DNA from: Fimenecus sp051881455
GTDB lineage: Bacteria; Bacillota; Clostridia; Oscillospirales; Acutalibacteraceae
NCBI GenBank assembly: GCA_051881455.1
Contig: JBJEPX010000074.1
Location: forward strand, 1-27,464
Direction of reading: 5' to 3'
Length of the DNA stretch: 27,464 nucleotides
The position numbers were made by a program, and so were the translations under genes. The notes under the pieces were generated by a model, which was not told the origin of the DNA, did no database searches, and was given only the letters and a program-made list of their open reading frames with translations. Positions 1 through 7,807 of the stretch are shown here, in pieces; within the stretch, counting starts at the first letter, position 1; each line of letters begins with the position of its first letter.

Positions 1-26
1 ATACCTTGTACTTTATGCACTTTGAC

Positions 27-55
27 ATTTTAACACTTTTCACCGTTAAAGTCAA
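27..55 (-). promoter_or_regulatory. Sigma-A type promoter reading left out of the window
   Basis: On the minus strand there is a -35 box TTGACT (50-55), a 17-nt spacer and a -10 box TAAAAT (27-32) preceded by TGT, an extended -10. Transcription would start near position 20 and leave the window, so the gene it serves is not visible. No supported gene lies in 1-160. Confidence 0.6.
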
Positions 56-114
56 CAACAAGTAATATAAATTATACATTTATATGTAATCAGGTGTAAG
101 TCCTTGTTACAGCT

Positions 115-148
115 AAAAAAGTTGCCGTATTTTAAACGGCAACTTTTT
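115..148 (-). terminator. Intrinsic terminator after the phosphoglycerol transferase gene, probably bidirectional
   Basis: A perfect 8-bp stem, GTTGCCGT (121-128) with ACGGCAAC (136-143), has a 7-nt AT-rich loop. Read on the minus strand it is followed by six T (115-120). It lies 13 bases past the stop at 161. On the plus strand it is followed by five T (144-148), so it could also stop rightward transcripts. Confidence 0.85.
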
Positions 149-160
149 AGAAAATGTTTT

Positions 161-2005
161 TTATTCGCCTTTAAGAAGTCTGTCTTTGTCAACCAAAATA
201 TTTTCGTTATAGAAATTACTGCGGTTGGTAAGCTCTTTGTTAACCTTATCAATACCGTCTTTTTCAACAAGCGTTGGCAAATCGGAAAACAGATTTGTAC
301 CGATTGCAAGGCGGTTTCCATCTATTTCAACACCGATGCTTGCAAGCAATGTGGGATACATATCAAACATTGCCCATTGGCGGTTATATGTGCGGCTCTT
401 ATCAATATTTTTAACATTGTCTGCAGGGTTTAAAATCAGGTTAAAGCAGGTGCGCTGATAATTCTTATCAAGGTTTTCAAAGAAAGCGGATGCCATACTT
501 AAATGGTCGCCTATAATTACTATGGTAGTATTCTCATAGAAGGGCTGCTCCTGAATCCAGCGAATAAACTTAACAGCCTCTTTTTGGCTGTAATAAATTG
601 CGTTAGCATACTGAGTGTCAAAACGCTTTTCCGCTTTGGGACTGAGATACCCTTCGGGAGCGTGAGTGTCGGCAGTTTCCATGACAAAGTGGAAGGGCTT
701 GCCTGTTTCGGAAAGGCGTGTAAGTTCTCTTTGTGCAAACTCATAGAGCTTGTCGTCCTCATAGCCCCACCAGACCTTGTAATCCTCGGGAATCCAGCCT
801 TTTTCCTTAACGCCGTTGTAGTCGAGTATATTGAATTTGCCGTGGGAGTCAAAATAGAAATTGAGTCCGCCGAAATTAGCGTCTGCACCGAACATGAGAG
901 TTTGTTCGTAGCCGTTATCGTGGAGAATATCGCCGAGAGTCTTAGCGCCGGGAAGGAAATTATCCTTTTTCCCATAGCTGTTGGCGTCAACGGGAACCTT
1001 CATAGGAAGACCCGTAGTCATATTTACCATTCCTGCAACCGACCAACCCGAGCCTGTTGAGGGGTAGGGACCGCCGAAGGTATCGGCAGTGTGGGAAAAG
1101 CTTATGCCCTCTTTTGCCAGTTCCGCCAAATCAGGCATAAGGTTTTCATTCATATCTCCGCCTAAATCCTTTGAAAAATATGTATTTTCCATAGATTCAA
1201 GGTATATGTGAATAAGATTTCTCTTCTTTTCGGGGAAGGTGATTTTCACTTCCTCGGGGTCGGCATAGTTATCTTCAATGTATGAAGTTCCCGAGGCATA
1301 TGCGGCATATAAATCCATAAGCTGAAATCTTGTAATTCCGAAAGCCAGACCGCCCGCAAGGATTGCGGCGGAAAGCACAAGACTTATAATTCTGATTGCA
1401 AGTCCGGGCAAAAAGGCGTATTGCTTTTCGTTTTTATTGTAAACAATTTTGTATGAGGGGAAAATCAAAAGGCAGAAAACAGCCGTTGATACCGCCGTTA
1501 AAAGCACAGGACCTTCAAGCACGGAAATATATACTCCCACATCTGTTCCCTCAATGGGAGAGTTAAGATTTATTATAATCTGGTCGGGGGAAAGGTCGCC
1601 GAAAGCCTGCTTGCCCCAAACGGTGCCTGTAATTGCCGCGAGACCCAAAGCAAACATTACTGCGGCAAAAATCCGCATAACCCAGGCTCCCGCCTTGTGC
1701 TTCGGCTTTGAGGGCTCAACGGTGATGAATTTCTTTAAAAATCCCATTAAAGCTAAGAATATCAAGCCGACAACTAATGCGAGGGCAAGGTATTTTAAGG
1801 CGTATTTCGGTCCGTGCATGGACGGAACAAAAACATTTGATACATTGAGCGAGTATGTCATAAAGGAAAATGTCAGCAGATTTGTGACAATCACATCACG
1901 GAATACCGCGTTAATACAAGTGGCAGGACTGCGTTTTTCGGTGAAAAGCCAAATATCAGCCGCGCCGATTAAAAGTCCTGCAAACAAAGCACATCCCCAA
2001 AGCAT
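161..2005 (-). CDS. LTA synthase/OpgB-like membrane phosphoglycerol transferase (sulfatase fold)
   Basis: This is a 614-residue polytopic membrane protein with an extracellular alkaline-phosphatase-fold domain. Hydrophobic segments lie at about 4-20, 37-58, 70-90, 108-128, 160-182 and 203-222; the catalytic domain starts near 262. Visible active-site features are the metal-ligand Glu of IYLESME (E270), a Ser in the GWSVAG nucleophile loop (S322), ETADTH (H448) and GDHLS (D500-H501). The GWSVAG loop resembles OpgB/MdoB more than staphylococcal LtaS, whose nucleophile is Thr. The family moves phosphoglycerol from phosphatidylglycerol to a polymer or glycan; the acceptor here is unknown (lipoteichoic acid or another glycan). 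The start is set by AAAGGAGA just upstream of the ATG. The gene has its own promoter at 2036-2064 and is probably monocistronic. Family is certain; exact acceptor is inference. Confidence 0.88.
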   Translation of the reverse strand: MLWGCALFAGLLIGAADIWLFTEKRSPATCINAVFRDVIVTNLLTFSFMTYSLNVSNVFVPSMHGPKYALKYLALALVVGLIFLALMGFLKKFITVEPSKPKHKAGAWVMRIFAAVMFALGLAAITGTVWGKQAFGDLSPDQIIINLNSPIEGTDVGVYISVLEGPVLLTAVSTAVFCLLIFPSYKIVYNKNEKQYAFLPGLAIRIISLVLSAAILAGGLAFGITRFQLMDLYAAYASGTSYIEDNYADPEEVKITFPEKKRNLIHIYLESMENTYFSKDLGGDMNENLMPDLAELAKEGISFSHTADTFGGPYPSTGSGWSVAGMVNMTTGLPMKVPVDANSYGKKDNFLPGAKTLGDILHDNGYEQTLMFGADANFGGLNFYFDSHGKFNILDYNGVKEKGWIPEDYKVWWGYEDDKLYEFAQRELTRLSETGKPFHFVMETADTHAPEGYLSPKAEKRFDTQYANAIYYSQKEAVKFIRWIQEQPFYENTTIVIIGDHLSMASAFFENLDKNYQRTCFNLILNPADNVKNIDKSRTYNRQWAMFDMYPTLLASIGVEIDGNRLAIGTNLFSDLPTLVEKDGIDKVNKELTNRSNFYNENILVDKDRLLKGE

Positions 2006-2035
2006 ATTAAAATCTCCTTTTGCTTAATTTAATAC

Positions 2036-2064
2036 ATTCTACCATATAATAACAGCGTTGACAA
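2036..2064 (-). promoter_or_regulatory. Sigma-A promoter of the phosphoglycerol transferase gene
   Basis: The minus strand reads TTGTCA (2059-2064), 17 nt, then TAGAAT (2036-2041). The start codon at 2005 lies about 25 nt past the expected transcription start, giving a short leader with a strong ribosome binding site. This separates the gene from the upstream mfd operon. Confidence 0.75.
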
Positions 2065-2106
2065 TACCGCCTAAAAAAATTGTACCTGTGTTTGCCATTG
2101 CTCCTA

Positions 2107-5100
2107 TCATTTTTTATCAGCTTCCTTATTATTGCGTACCGCCTCAACAGCACCGAAAATTTCTTTCAAAGTGTCAAGGGGGTTCTGACCGGGAAGTTTT
2201 TTCACATTTATACTTTTTTTGCCCGTAGAGGTTACGCTGACTCTGCCTCTTAAAACAGAGGAAATATCAAGTACGAGAGAGGCGTCAATATCGTCGCAGT
2301 AAAGCGCTATTATATCGCCCCGCTGACCTATTTCAAAAATTCCCATTGAAGACGCGGTGTTTCTGCAAAGAGATACCTCAATAAGACCGTCCACAGAGGG
2401 TGGAATATCGCCGAAACGGTCACGCAGCTCGTCGCGAACATCCTCTGCGTCCTCAAAGGTGCGTACATCCGCAATTCTGCGGTAAACGGCAAGCCTTTGG
2501 GGGAGAGCGGAAATATATTTATCAGGTATATGGGCGTTTATCTGCAAGTCGATAAGACATTCGCGCGTCTTTTTGGGCTTTTCGCCCTTTTCTTGGCTTA
2601 TAGCCTCCGATAACAGCTTCATATACATATCGTATCCCACCGCCGCAAGATGGCCGTGCTGCTGTGCGCCCAAAAGATTGCCTGCACCCCTTATTTCAAG
2701 GTCGCGCATGGCAATTTTAAAGCCTGAACCGAATTCCGTATATTCCCTGATTGCCTGCAACCTTTTATATGCCACTTCGGTCAGATTCTTATCACGCTTG
2801 TATGTGAGATATGCGCTTGCCCTGCGCGCGCTTCTGCCTACACGGCCTCTTAATTGGTGAAGCTGGGCGAGTCCCAATTTGTCGGCGTCCTCAATAATCA
2901 GCGTGTTGGCGTTGGGAACATCAACGCCCGTTTCAATTATGGTGGTGCAAACAAGTATGTCGATTTCGCCGTTCATAAGGTCACGCCAAATGTCGCTTAA
3001 TTGCTCCTCGTTCATTTTGCCGTGAGCAACGGCTATGCGTGCGTCGGGTAGGTATTCCTTTATTGAGGCGGCAACACCGTCAATCGTTTCCGTTCTGTTG
3101 TGCAGAAAATATACCTGACCGCCTCGGCGAAGTTCTTTTTCCATGGCCTTACAGAGAAGTGGCATACTGTGCTCCACAACATATGTCTGAACGGGGAAAC
3201 GGTCAGAGGGAGCTTCCTCAATAACCGACATATCACGGATACCCGACATTGCCATATTCAGCGTTCTTGGAATAGGCGTAGCCGAAAGGGTAAGCACATC
3301 AACATTTGGGAATTTTTCTTTCAGCTTTTCCTTTTGACGAACACCGAAACGCTGTTCCTCATCTACAATCAAAAGTCCTAAATCCTTGAATTTTATATCC
3401 TTTGAAATAAGCCTGTGTGTGCCTACAATTATATCAATAAAGCCTGAATTAACGCCCTTTATTATTTTTGATTGCTGTGTGGGCGTACGGAAGCGTGAGA
3501 GCATTTCCGCCTCAACGGGGAAACCCTCAAATCTTTTCATTATGGTTTGATAATGCTGTAACGCAAGGATTGTGGTGGGTACAAGTATGGCGCATTGTTT
3601 GCCGTCTGCAACGCATTTGAACACAGCTCTGAGTGCAACCTCGGTTTTCCCGAAGCCCACATCTCCGCAAAGGAGTCTGTCCATAGGGTGTGGCTTTTCC
3701 ATATCGCTCTTTATTTCGTCAATACAGCGGAGCTGGTCGCCTGTTTCCTCATATTCAAAACGGCGTTCAAAATCCGCCTGCATATCAATATCGGGAGAAA
3801 AGGCGTAGCCCTCTGAATTCATACGCTGTGAATAAAGCTTTATAAGCTCATCTGCCATATCCTTAACAGCGGTGCGAACGCGGCTTCTTGTCTTTTCCCA
3901 ATCGTTGCCCCCGAGACGGTTTAATTTCAGCGTTTTGCCGTCGTCCTCGTGAGGACCGATATATTTTGAAACAAGGTCAAGCTGTGTAACGGGAACATAT
4001 AAAACATCGCTCTTTGCGTACTTTATCTTAATGTAATCCTTGACGATTTTTCCCGATTCAAGCTGTGTAACGCCGTCAAAAATACCGATACCGTGAACGG
4101 AGTGAACAACATAATCGCCCTTTTTCAGTTCATCAAGAGAATGAATGGTATCCCTTGCTTTAAAGCCTGTGTTTCTTCGCTTCGCTTTTGTTGTGTAAAC
4201 TTTTGAATAGGTGAATATAAACAGCTTTTCCCTCGGATAAGAAAATCCCGAGGAAAGCGAGCCGGGAAGAACGGAAACAGCGCCTTTGGGAAACTCGGCA
4301 GGAATAACAGGGAAATAAACCGACGGTATTCCCTCGTCAGTAAGTGTTTCGGCTAAATTTTTTGCGCTTTTGTCAGTTCCCGAAAAGACCGTAACGGTGC
4401 TGTCCTTTGACAATACAGGCTTAATATCCTCCGTCAGCACATCAAGCCTGCCGTTCCAAACGGGGAGAGTACCGCCGTCAAAGGTTGTAAGGCTTTTAAC
4501 GGGAGTATCAAAACTGCCTCTTGCAAAATTATCCATATATGTGGCTTTGTGCGTTTCGTATTTCTGCACTAATTCGGCAAAGGTAAGGGAAAATTTATCA
4601 AGCCCCTTGCAAAGAGTTCCGTCTTCAAGACCTGCCTTTATATCTTCAAGCAAAAGCTTTTGAGCGTTCGAGAGCCTTTCTTTAATGCCCCCTGTTTCAA
4701 GGGCAAAAAGCATATACCCCTCGGCATAGTCAAAAACCGTTGCCGCCTCATAAATTAGCGGCATATATTTGTCGGTACTGGAGGGCTTTAAGCCGGATTT
4801 CAGCCTGTCAATATCCTCAAAAAGCTTTTCTTTAACAGTATCCGCTTTTTTGCCACGGAGAGAGGAGGCAAGCTTCTGTATATTTTCCGCCAAGGCAAGA
4901 TTATCGTCAATTATTATTTCTTTTGACGGAGCAATAAGTATTTCATCAATATTCATTGTGCGCCGCTGTGACTGCACATCAAAACGGCACATAGTATCAA
5001 CCGTGTCGCCCCACAACTCAATTCTTACAGGCTCTTCGTCATCGGGGGAGAAAAAGTCAATAATTCCCCCTCGGCAGGAATACTGTCCAACGCCCTCAAC

Positions 5101-5595
5101 AGCGTCAACACGCACATATCCTGCACAGTTCAGTGCAAAAAGAATGGAGTCAAGAGAGCTTTCCTCACCCTTTTTAAGCAAAACGGATTTTTCCTTTAAA
5201 ACATCGGGAGGAATAGTAAATGAAGCTGCCGCCTCCGCACAGGCCACAACAACATCGCATTTACCGTCAAGCATACGGCGCAGAGCCTTAATTCGCTTTT
5301 GCTCATATTCATAAGATTGACCGTCTGTGGCGTATAAAGAAAGACTGCGCGAAGGGAAATGCAATACGGAGCAACCGAAAGATTTTAAATCATCACAAAG
5401 CTTTATCGCGGTGCTCTCATCAGGTACGACAACAAGAGCCTTTCTTTGAAGGCTCTCGGTAAGTGATGAAATAATATGGGCTTTCTGCACGGGTATAAGA
5501 CCTAAAACGCCTTGTGGCAAAAAGCCTTTTTTTATACTACCCTCAACCGCCGAATATTCGGCAGATGAAAGAATTGCTTTTGTGAATGCGGACAT
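2107..5595 (-). CDS. mfd: Transcription-repair coupling factor Mfd
   Basis: Mfd is a DNA translocase that pushes stalled RNA polymerase off damaged template and recruits UvrA for excision repair. At 1162 residues it is full length. An N-terminal UvrB-like module is followed by the CarD-like RNA-polymerase interaction domain (about 486-550, with KKGDYVVHSVHGIG). The helicase core has Walker A GDVGFGKTE (644-652), DEEQ (745-748), SATPIPRT (771-778), the TTIIETGVDVPNA segment and QLHQLRGRVGR. The C-terminal TRCF domain is present. The ATG at 5595 follows the pth stop by 8 nt with a TGAGGTAG ribosome binding site in the gap, so it is co-transcribed with pth. The glmU/pth/mfd grouping is the classic Firmicutes arrangement. 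Confidence 0.97.
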   Translation of the reverse strand: MSAFTKAILSSAEYSAVEGSIKKGFLPQGVLGLIPVQKAHIISSLTESLQRKALVVVPDESTAIKLCDDLKSFGCSVLHFPSRSLSLYATDGQSYEYEQKRIKALRRMLDGKCDVVVACAEAAASFTIPPDVLKEKSVLLKKGEESSLDSILFALNCAGYVRVDAVEGVGQYSCRGGIIDFFSPDDEEPVRIELWGDTVDTMCRFDVQSQRRTMNIDEILIAPSKEIIIDDNLALAENIQKLASSLRGKKADTVKEKLFEDIDRLKSGLKPSSTDKYMPLIYEAATVFDYAEGYMLFALETGGIKERLSNAQKLLLEDIKAGLEDGTLCKGLDKFSLTFAELVQKYETHKATYMDNFARGSFDTPVKSLTTFDGGTLPVWNGRLDVLTEDIKPVLSKDSTVTVFSGTDKSAKNLAETLTDEGIPSVYFPVIPAEFPKGAVSVLPGSLSSGFSYPREKLFIFTYSKVYTTKAKRRNTGFKARDTIHSLDELKKGDYVVHSVHGIGIFDGVTQLESGKIVKDYIKIKYAKSDVLYVPVTQLDLVSKYIGPHEDDGKTLKLNRLGGNDWEKTRSRVRTAVKDMADELIKLYSQRMNSEGYAFSPDIDMQADFERRFEYEETGDQLRCIDEIKSDMEKPHPMDRLLCGDVGFGKTEVALRAVFKCVADGKQCAILVPTTILALQHYQTIMKRFEGFPVEAEMLSRFRTPTQQSKIIKGVNSGFIDIIVGTHRLISKDIKFKDLGLLIVDEEQRFGVRQKEKLKEKFPNVDVLTLSATPIPRTLNMAMSGIRDMSVIEEAPSDRFPVQTYVVEHSMPLLCKAMEKELRRGGQVYFLHNRTETIDGVAASIKEYLPDARIAVAHGKMNEEQLSDIWRDLMNGEIDILVCTTIIETGVDVPNANTLIIEDADKLGLAQLHQLRGRVGRSARRASAYLTYKRDKNLTEVAYKRLQAIREYTEFGSGFKIAMRDLEIRGAGNLLGAQQHGHLAAVGYDMYMKLLSEAISQEKGEKPKKTRECLIDLQINAHIPDKYISALPQRLAVYRRIADVRTFEDAEDVRDELRDRFGDIPPSVDGLIEVSLCRNTASSMGIFEIGQRGDIIALYCDDIDASLVLDISSVLRGRVSVTSTGKKSINVKKLPGQNPLDTLKEIFGAVEAVRNNKEADKK

Positions 5596-5603
5596 ATGCT
5601 ACC

Positions 5604-6215
5604 TCAACTGTTAAATTGATTCATTGCCTTGTCTGTTTCGCCGTTAACAATAAGCTCTATGGCGTCGCAGGCGTTTTTTAAAACGGGCTCTAATGCTTCA
5701 AGTTCTTTTTTTGTAAATTCCGAAAGCACCCAATCCGCCAAATCGTAGTCAGGGTGAGGCTTTTTACCAACGCCTATCTTAATTCGGGGGAAATGGTCGT
5801 TGTTCAGATGATATATAATGTTTTTCACGCCGTTCTGACCGCCGTCACTTCCCTTACGGCGTATTCTCATTCTGCCCACATCTAAATTGGTGTCGTCGCA
5901 AATGACGAGTATTCTTTCAGGGGGGATTTTATAAAAGGCGGCACAGTCCCTTATAGCCTCGCCGCTGAGATTCATATAAGTTTGGGGTTTCATAACAATA
6001 CAGCGATGACCGCCTATAACAGCGTCCCCGATAAGTGATTTGAATTTTAAACGGTTTACCTGAAATCCCAATTTATCTGCCAGCATATCAACGCACAAAA
6101 ACCCCGAATTGTGTCGTGTATAGGTGTATTTCCTATCGGGGTTTCCAAGCCCCGCCACGATAAATTCAGGTGTGCCGACAGATACAGGAGCAGTTTTTCT
6201 GAATCTGTTGAACAT
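5604..6215 (-). CDS. pth: Peptidyl-tRNA hydrolase
   Basis: Pth cleaves peptidyl-tRNA released from stalled ribosomes so the tRNA can be reused. The 203 residues include all the usual active-site positions: GLGNP (N25), TRHNSGF (catalytic H35), the Asn of YMNLSG (N82), ICDDTNLD (D107) and GSDGGQNG (N128). An N-terminal extension of about 15 residues precedes the usual start of the family, which normally begins just before GLGNP. The ATG has GAGGT at a good distance; no better internal start codon lies between it and GLGNP. It sits 18 nt after glmU and 8 nt before mfd. Confidence 0.96.
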   Translation of the reverse strand: MFNRFRKTAPVSVGTPEFIVAGLGNPDRKYTYTRHNSGFLCVDMLADKLGFQVNRLKFKSLIGDAVIGGHRCIVMKPQTYMNLSGEAIRDCAAFYKIPPERILVICDDTNLDVGRMRIRRKGSDGGQNGVKNIIYHLNNDHFPRIKIGVGKKPHPDYDLADWVLSEFTKKELEALEPVLKNACDAIELIVNGETDKAMNQFNS

Positions 6216-6233
6216 ATTTTGTTTTACCTCTTT

Positions 6234-7619
6234 TTATTTCTTCTGTTTCCAGCCGATTTTGTTTACCTGCCTTGCTCTTGCAATGCCGAGAGCGTCTTCG
6301 GGAACATCCTCGGTAATTGTTGAGCCTGCCGCTGTATAAGCGCCGTTGCCTACTTTTACGGGAGCCACAAGGTTTGTGTTACAGCCGATAAATACATCGT
6401 CGCCTATAACGGTGCGGTATTTTGCCTTGCCCGTGTAGTTAACGGTAACCGTGCCGCAGCCGAAGTTAACACGCTTGCCCACATCGGAATCCCCAACATA
6501 AGTCAGGTGAGAAACCTTTGTGCCCGTGTCAATATTCGAATTTTTCACCTCAACAAAATTGCCTAAATGCACTCCGCTGCCGATAACTGAATTGGGACGG
6601 ATATGAACAAAAGGACCTATATCCGCGCCGCTTTTAACAACGGACTGATAGCATTGAACATTATTGAGCTTTGCATTATCTTCAATAACGCTGTCGCTGA
6701 TAATTGAGTTTGGACCTATAACGCAGTTCTTGCCGATTTTAGTTTTACCCTTAATAATTGTGCCCGGCAAAATAAGGGTATCAATGCCGATTTCTGCACC
6801 GGGCTCAATTATAACACCGTCGCTGAAAGGAATGTCAACGCCTGCCGAAAGGTGAAATTCAATTTCCTGCCTTTTGGCGTATTCGTTAAGCTCCATAAGC
6901 TGAATTCTGTTGTTGGCACCGAGAATAATGTCGGAACGAGGGGCAAAAAATGTGTCTGCCTGAGCGCCTAATTCAACGAGAATGGAAATAGCGTCAACAA
7001 GATTGTAATGTCCGTTTGCCCTCGGCGGCAGAGATGTAATTATCTCGCAAAGCTTTTTAGCCTTGAACCAATATGTTCCCGAGGAAATTTCAGTAATTCT
7101 CTTAACATCGCTGTCAGCGTCCTGCTCCTCGATTATGCCTATGAATTTTCTTTCTGTATCTCTGATAATTCTGCCGTAGCCGAAGGGCTTTGCAATGTTT
7201 GCGGTGATAACGGTAATGTCATTATTCCCGTTGATATGGCTTGAAAGAGCGGCACATATGGTGTTTGCGTCCATAAAGGGAGTATCACCGTTAAGAATAA
7301 GCACATTACCGTCGCTCTCAGCGCAGTCTTTTAAATATTCATACGCCTGCAAAACCGCATTGGCAGTACCCAAAGGGGAGTTTTGCTCAACCGTGAAAAC
7401 AGGCTTGTCGGGGAACTCGGCTTTTAAGCTTTCCGTAATAACGGTATCCTTCGCAGGTACAACCGTTACCACCTTACAAACGCCTGAATTTACCGCCGCA
7501 CCGGCAACGTGTAAAATCATCGGCTTGCCCATAATTTTTGCCATAACAGGGGGCATGCCCGATTTTAAATACATATTTGTTCCGCCCGCCATTATAACGG
7601 CAATATCGTTTTTATTCAT
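6234..7619 (-). CDS. glmU: GlmU-type bifunctional UDP-GlcNAc enzyme with an altered uridyltransferase active site
   Basis: GlmU acetylates GlcN-1-P (C-terminal left-handed beta-helix) and couples GlcNAc-1-P to UTP (N-terminal domain), making UDP-GlcNAc. Length (461 residues) and both domains are normal. The acetyltransferase half keeps GPFVHIRP, FVEVKN and SHLTYVGD (catalytic His). The uridyltransferase half keeps the Mg-binding Asp in NGDTP and the GANNR Asn. Its signature loop, normally GxGTRM...PK, here reads GTNMYLKSGMPP (residues 13-24), so the conserved Arg becomes Tyr17 and the conserved Lys becomes Pro24; LGTGH also reads LGTAN. Uridyl transfer may be weak, altered or lost. It is first in the operon with pth and mfd, from the promoter at 7664-7692 with a GGGGAGG binding site. 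The family is sure; bifunctionality is not. Confidence 0.88.
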   Translation of the reverse strand: MNKNDIAVIMAGGTNMYLKSGMPPVMAKIMGKPMILHVAGAAVNSGVCKVVTVVPAKDTVITESLKAEFPDKPVFTVEQNSPLGTANAVLQAYEYLKDCAESDGNVLILNGDTPFMDANTICAALSSHINGNNDITVITANIAKPFGYGRIIRDTERKFIGIIEEQDADSDVKRITEISSGTYWFKAKKLCEIITSLPPRANGHYNLVDAISILVELGAQADTFFAPRSDIILGANNRIQLMELNEYAKRQEIEFHLSAGVDIPFSDGVIIEPGAEIGIDTLILPGTIIKGKTKIGKNCVIGPNSIISDSVIEDNAKLNNVQCYQSVVKSGADIGPFVHIRPNSVIGSGVHLGNFVEVKNSNIDTGTKVSHLTYVGDSDVGKRVNFGCGTVTVNYTGKAKYRTVIGDDVFIGCNTNLVAPVKVGNGAYTAAGSTITEDVPEDALGIARARQVNKIGWKQKK

Positions 7620-7663
7620 ACCGTTTCCTCCCCTAAAATAAAGAGAACTGTATAATCATAATT

Positions 7664-7692
7664 ATTTTACCATATACGCAATGATTTTTCAA
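7664..7692 (-). promoter_or_regulatory. Sigma-A promoter of the glmU-pth-mfd operon
   Basis: The minus strand reads TTGAAA (7687-7692), a 17-nt spacer, then TAAAAT (7664-7669) preceded by TGG (extended -10). It fires away from the recJ promoter in the same 188-nt intergenic region. Confidence 0.75.
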
Positions 7693-7746
7693 TATTTCTT
7701 TTTCAAAATACTTGGCTCTGTAAAGCCGTTTTTTCCTTTTAAAGCC

Positions 7747-7775
7747 TTGAAATAACGCATAGAAAATGGTATAAT
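7747..7775 (+). promoter_or_regulatory. Sigma-A promoter of the recJ operon
   Basis: TTGAAA (7747-7752), a 17-nt spacer, then a consensus TATAAT (7770-7775) with an extended TGG before it. The recJ ATG at 7808 follows a GGGGG ribosome binding site (7797-7801). This is the only clear promoter I see before the long plus-strand gene run. Confidence 0.82.
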
Positions 7776-7807
7776 TATTTTTATTATTACCGAAAAGGGG
7801 GATAAGT

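Noticed and set aside
3..65. 3' end of a plus-strand gene entering from the left (20 open codons to TAA at 63)
   Set aside because: It is too short to judge, and the same stretch holds a good minus-strand promoter, which explains it better.
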